Notes under the pieces: generated by a model
Databases searched by the model: none
Seen by the model: only the letters and a program-made list of their open reading frames with translations
What the model was told of the DNA's origin: nothing
In this document: positions 6,079 through 6,555 of the stretch, one piece after another
How positions within the stretch are numbered: the stretch's first letter is position 1
Layout: each line of letters starts with the position of its first letter
Program-made: the position numbers and the translations under genes
Assembly (NCBI GenBank): GCA_016935045.1
Contig: JAFGRS010000617.1
Span: 1-6,555 of the forward strand
Direction of reading: 5' to 3'
DNA length: 6,555 nucleotides
Source: Lentisphaeria bacterium
Lineage (GTDB): Bacteria > Verrucomicrobiota > Lentisphaeria > Oligosphaerales > JAFGRS01

Positions 6079-6555
6079 TCACCCGCGACCGGAAGGGTCG
6101 CGCGCCGGGGTGGGGCAGGGGACGCGACCGAGGCGGCCGCGATGGTATTCGAGGAAGGCAGCGTACCCCTCTTCGCCCATGTAGCGCGCCAGCAGCCTGC
6201 CGTCCGACCGGGTGAGGTCGATCAGCACCAGGGCATCGAGCACGTTGCTGAAGGCGGGGTCCCGGTTGAAGGCAAGGATGCGTCCCCCGAGGCGGAGGTA
6301 CTGCCGAAGCAGGATCGGGATGCCCTTGCCGTCGTTCTCGATGGCGGCCACCAGCGCCGACACGTCATCGAGGGTCTTGACCACACGGCGCGTCAACTGC
6401 ATCTCATAGCTCTTGCGGTACAGGCTGCGGAAGGGCGTGCGCGGGCGGATCCGCACCCCGAGGCGGGTATCCCGCCCCCCTGCCTTCGCGAAGGAGACGA
6501 TCAGCTGCTGCGAGAGGCCGTGGTAGTCGCTGCTGATGCTGACGGGTCCGAACAG
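6079..6555 (-). CDS. Probable GNAT/hemolysin-type acyltransferase, C-terminal part (cut by window edge)
   Basis: The open frame enters at 6555 and ends with TGA at 6081-6079, giving 158 residues of a longer protein. The visible start, LFGPVSISSDYH, resembles the last core strand of GNAT-fold acyltransferases of the 'putative hemolysin'/OlsB-like group. A later stretch, ILLRQYLRLGGRILAFNRDPAFSNVLDALVLIDLT (81-115), resembles the conserved C-terminal segment of that group, followed by LLARYMGEEGYAAFLEYH (121-138). Such proteins transfer acyl groups in lipid synthesis, and some carry a PlsC-like domain at the N-terminus; whether this one does cannot be seen. An in-frame GTG at 6456 is not a likely start because conserved sequence precedes it. 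The last roughly 15 residues, rich in Pro, Arg and Gly, look unconserved. The family assignment is from remembered motifs. Confidence 0.65.
   Translation of the reverse strand: MFGPVSISSDYHGLSQQLIVSFAKAGGRDTRLGVRIRPRTPFRSLYRKSYEMQLTRRVVKTLDDVSALVAAIENDGKGIPILLRQYLRLGGRILAFNRDPAFSNVLDALVLIDLTRSDGRLLARYMGEEGYAAFLEYHRGRLGRVPCPTPARDPSGRG
6084..6102. other. Hairpin at the 3' end of the acyltransferase gene
   Basis: A perfect 7-base inverted repeat, CGCGACC / GGTCGCG with a 5-base loop, covers the last codons of the minus-strand gene, just before its stop. It lies between two convergent genes, where it could limit read-through in either direction. There is no T-run on either side, so it is not a standard intrinsic terminator. 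The 254 bases from 5825 to 6078 between the two genes show only another small stem (GAGCG-TGG-CGCTC at 5843-5855) and no convincing gene. Confidence 0.3.

Noticed and set aside
5847..6215. Plus-strand reading frames in the convergent gap (5847-6215 and 5903-6184)
   Set aside because: They are Pro/Arg/Gly-rich, lack family features, and overlap the antisense end of the acyltransferase. They look like GC-driven open frames.
1..6555. A previously undescribed multi-gene system
   Set aside because: All complete genes are recognisable housekeeping genes or a common oxidoreductase. No unusual gene cluster, toxin-antitoxin pair, mobile element or RNA-guided locus is visible.

Overview
This GC-rich window is mostly core translation and transcription machinery. 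Read on the minus strand from about 4.3 kb down to base 1, the order is adk - map - infA - rpmJ - rpsM - rpsK - rpoA - rplQ (cut by the window edge). This is the usual bacterial junction of the spc and alpha ribosomal-protein operons, with two differences: secY does not precede adk, and rpsD (S4) is missing between rpsK and rpoA. An alpha operon without rpsD is known from Chlamydiae and relatives. Together with the high GC, a Gfo/Idh/MocA oxidoreductase neighbour and a short tandem repeat, this suggests a bacterium of the Planctomycetes-Verrucomicrobia-Chlamydiae (PVC) grouping or a nearby phylum. No 16S sequence is present, so the assignment is tentative.

Layout: 1-114 holds the start of rplQ; 120-1136 rpoA; 1226-1678 rpsK; 1739-2137 rpsM; 2229-2342 rpmJ. 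Bases 2343-2650 form a 308-base gap with a good sigma70-like promoter (TTGACG-N16-TATAGT) and a hairpin-rich leader ahead of rpmJ. Next come infA (2651-2866), map (2842-3624) and adk (3621-4307). These last three are packed tightly: map overlaps the start of infA by 25 bases, and adk and map overlap by 4 bases (ATGA). Bases 4308-4768 are a divergent intergenic region holding a predicted promoter for the adk operon (TTGACG-N17-TAGAGT), a 33-base unit repeated twice, and a weaker candidate promoter for the plus-strand gene. At 4769-5824 (+) is a complete Gfo/Idh/MocA-family NAD(P)-dependent dehydrogenase of unknown substrate. At 6079-6555 (-) is the C-terminal part of a probable GNAT/hemolysin-type acyltransferase that runs off the right edge and converges on the dehydrogenase.

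How the genes relate: Adk balances adenine nucleotides, Map trims initiator methionine, IF-1 acts in initiation, L36, S13, S11 and L17 are ribosomal proteins, and RpoA is the scaffold subunit of RNA polymerase. The two predicted promoters suggest two units: adk-map-infA(-downstream) from the first, and rpmJ-rpsM-rpsK-rpoA-rplQ boosted by the second. I see no evidence for an undescribed defence, mobile or biosynthetic system. The most notable items are the internal promoter with its structured leader, the altered operon gene content and the tandem repeat.
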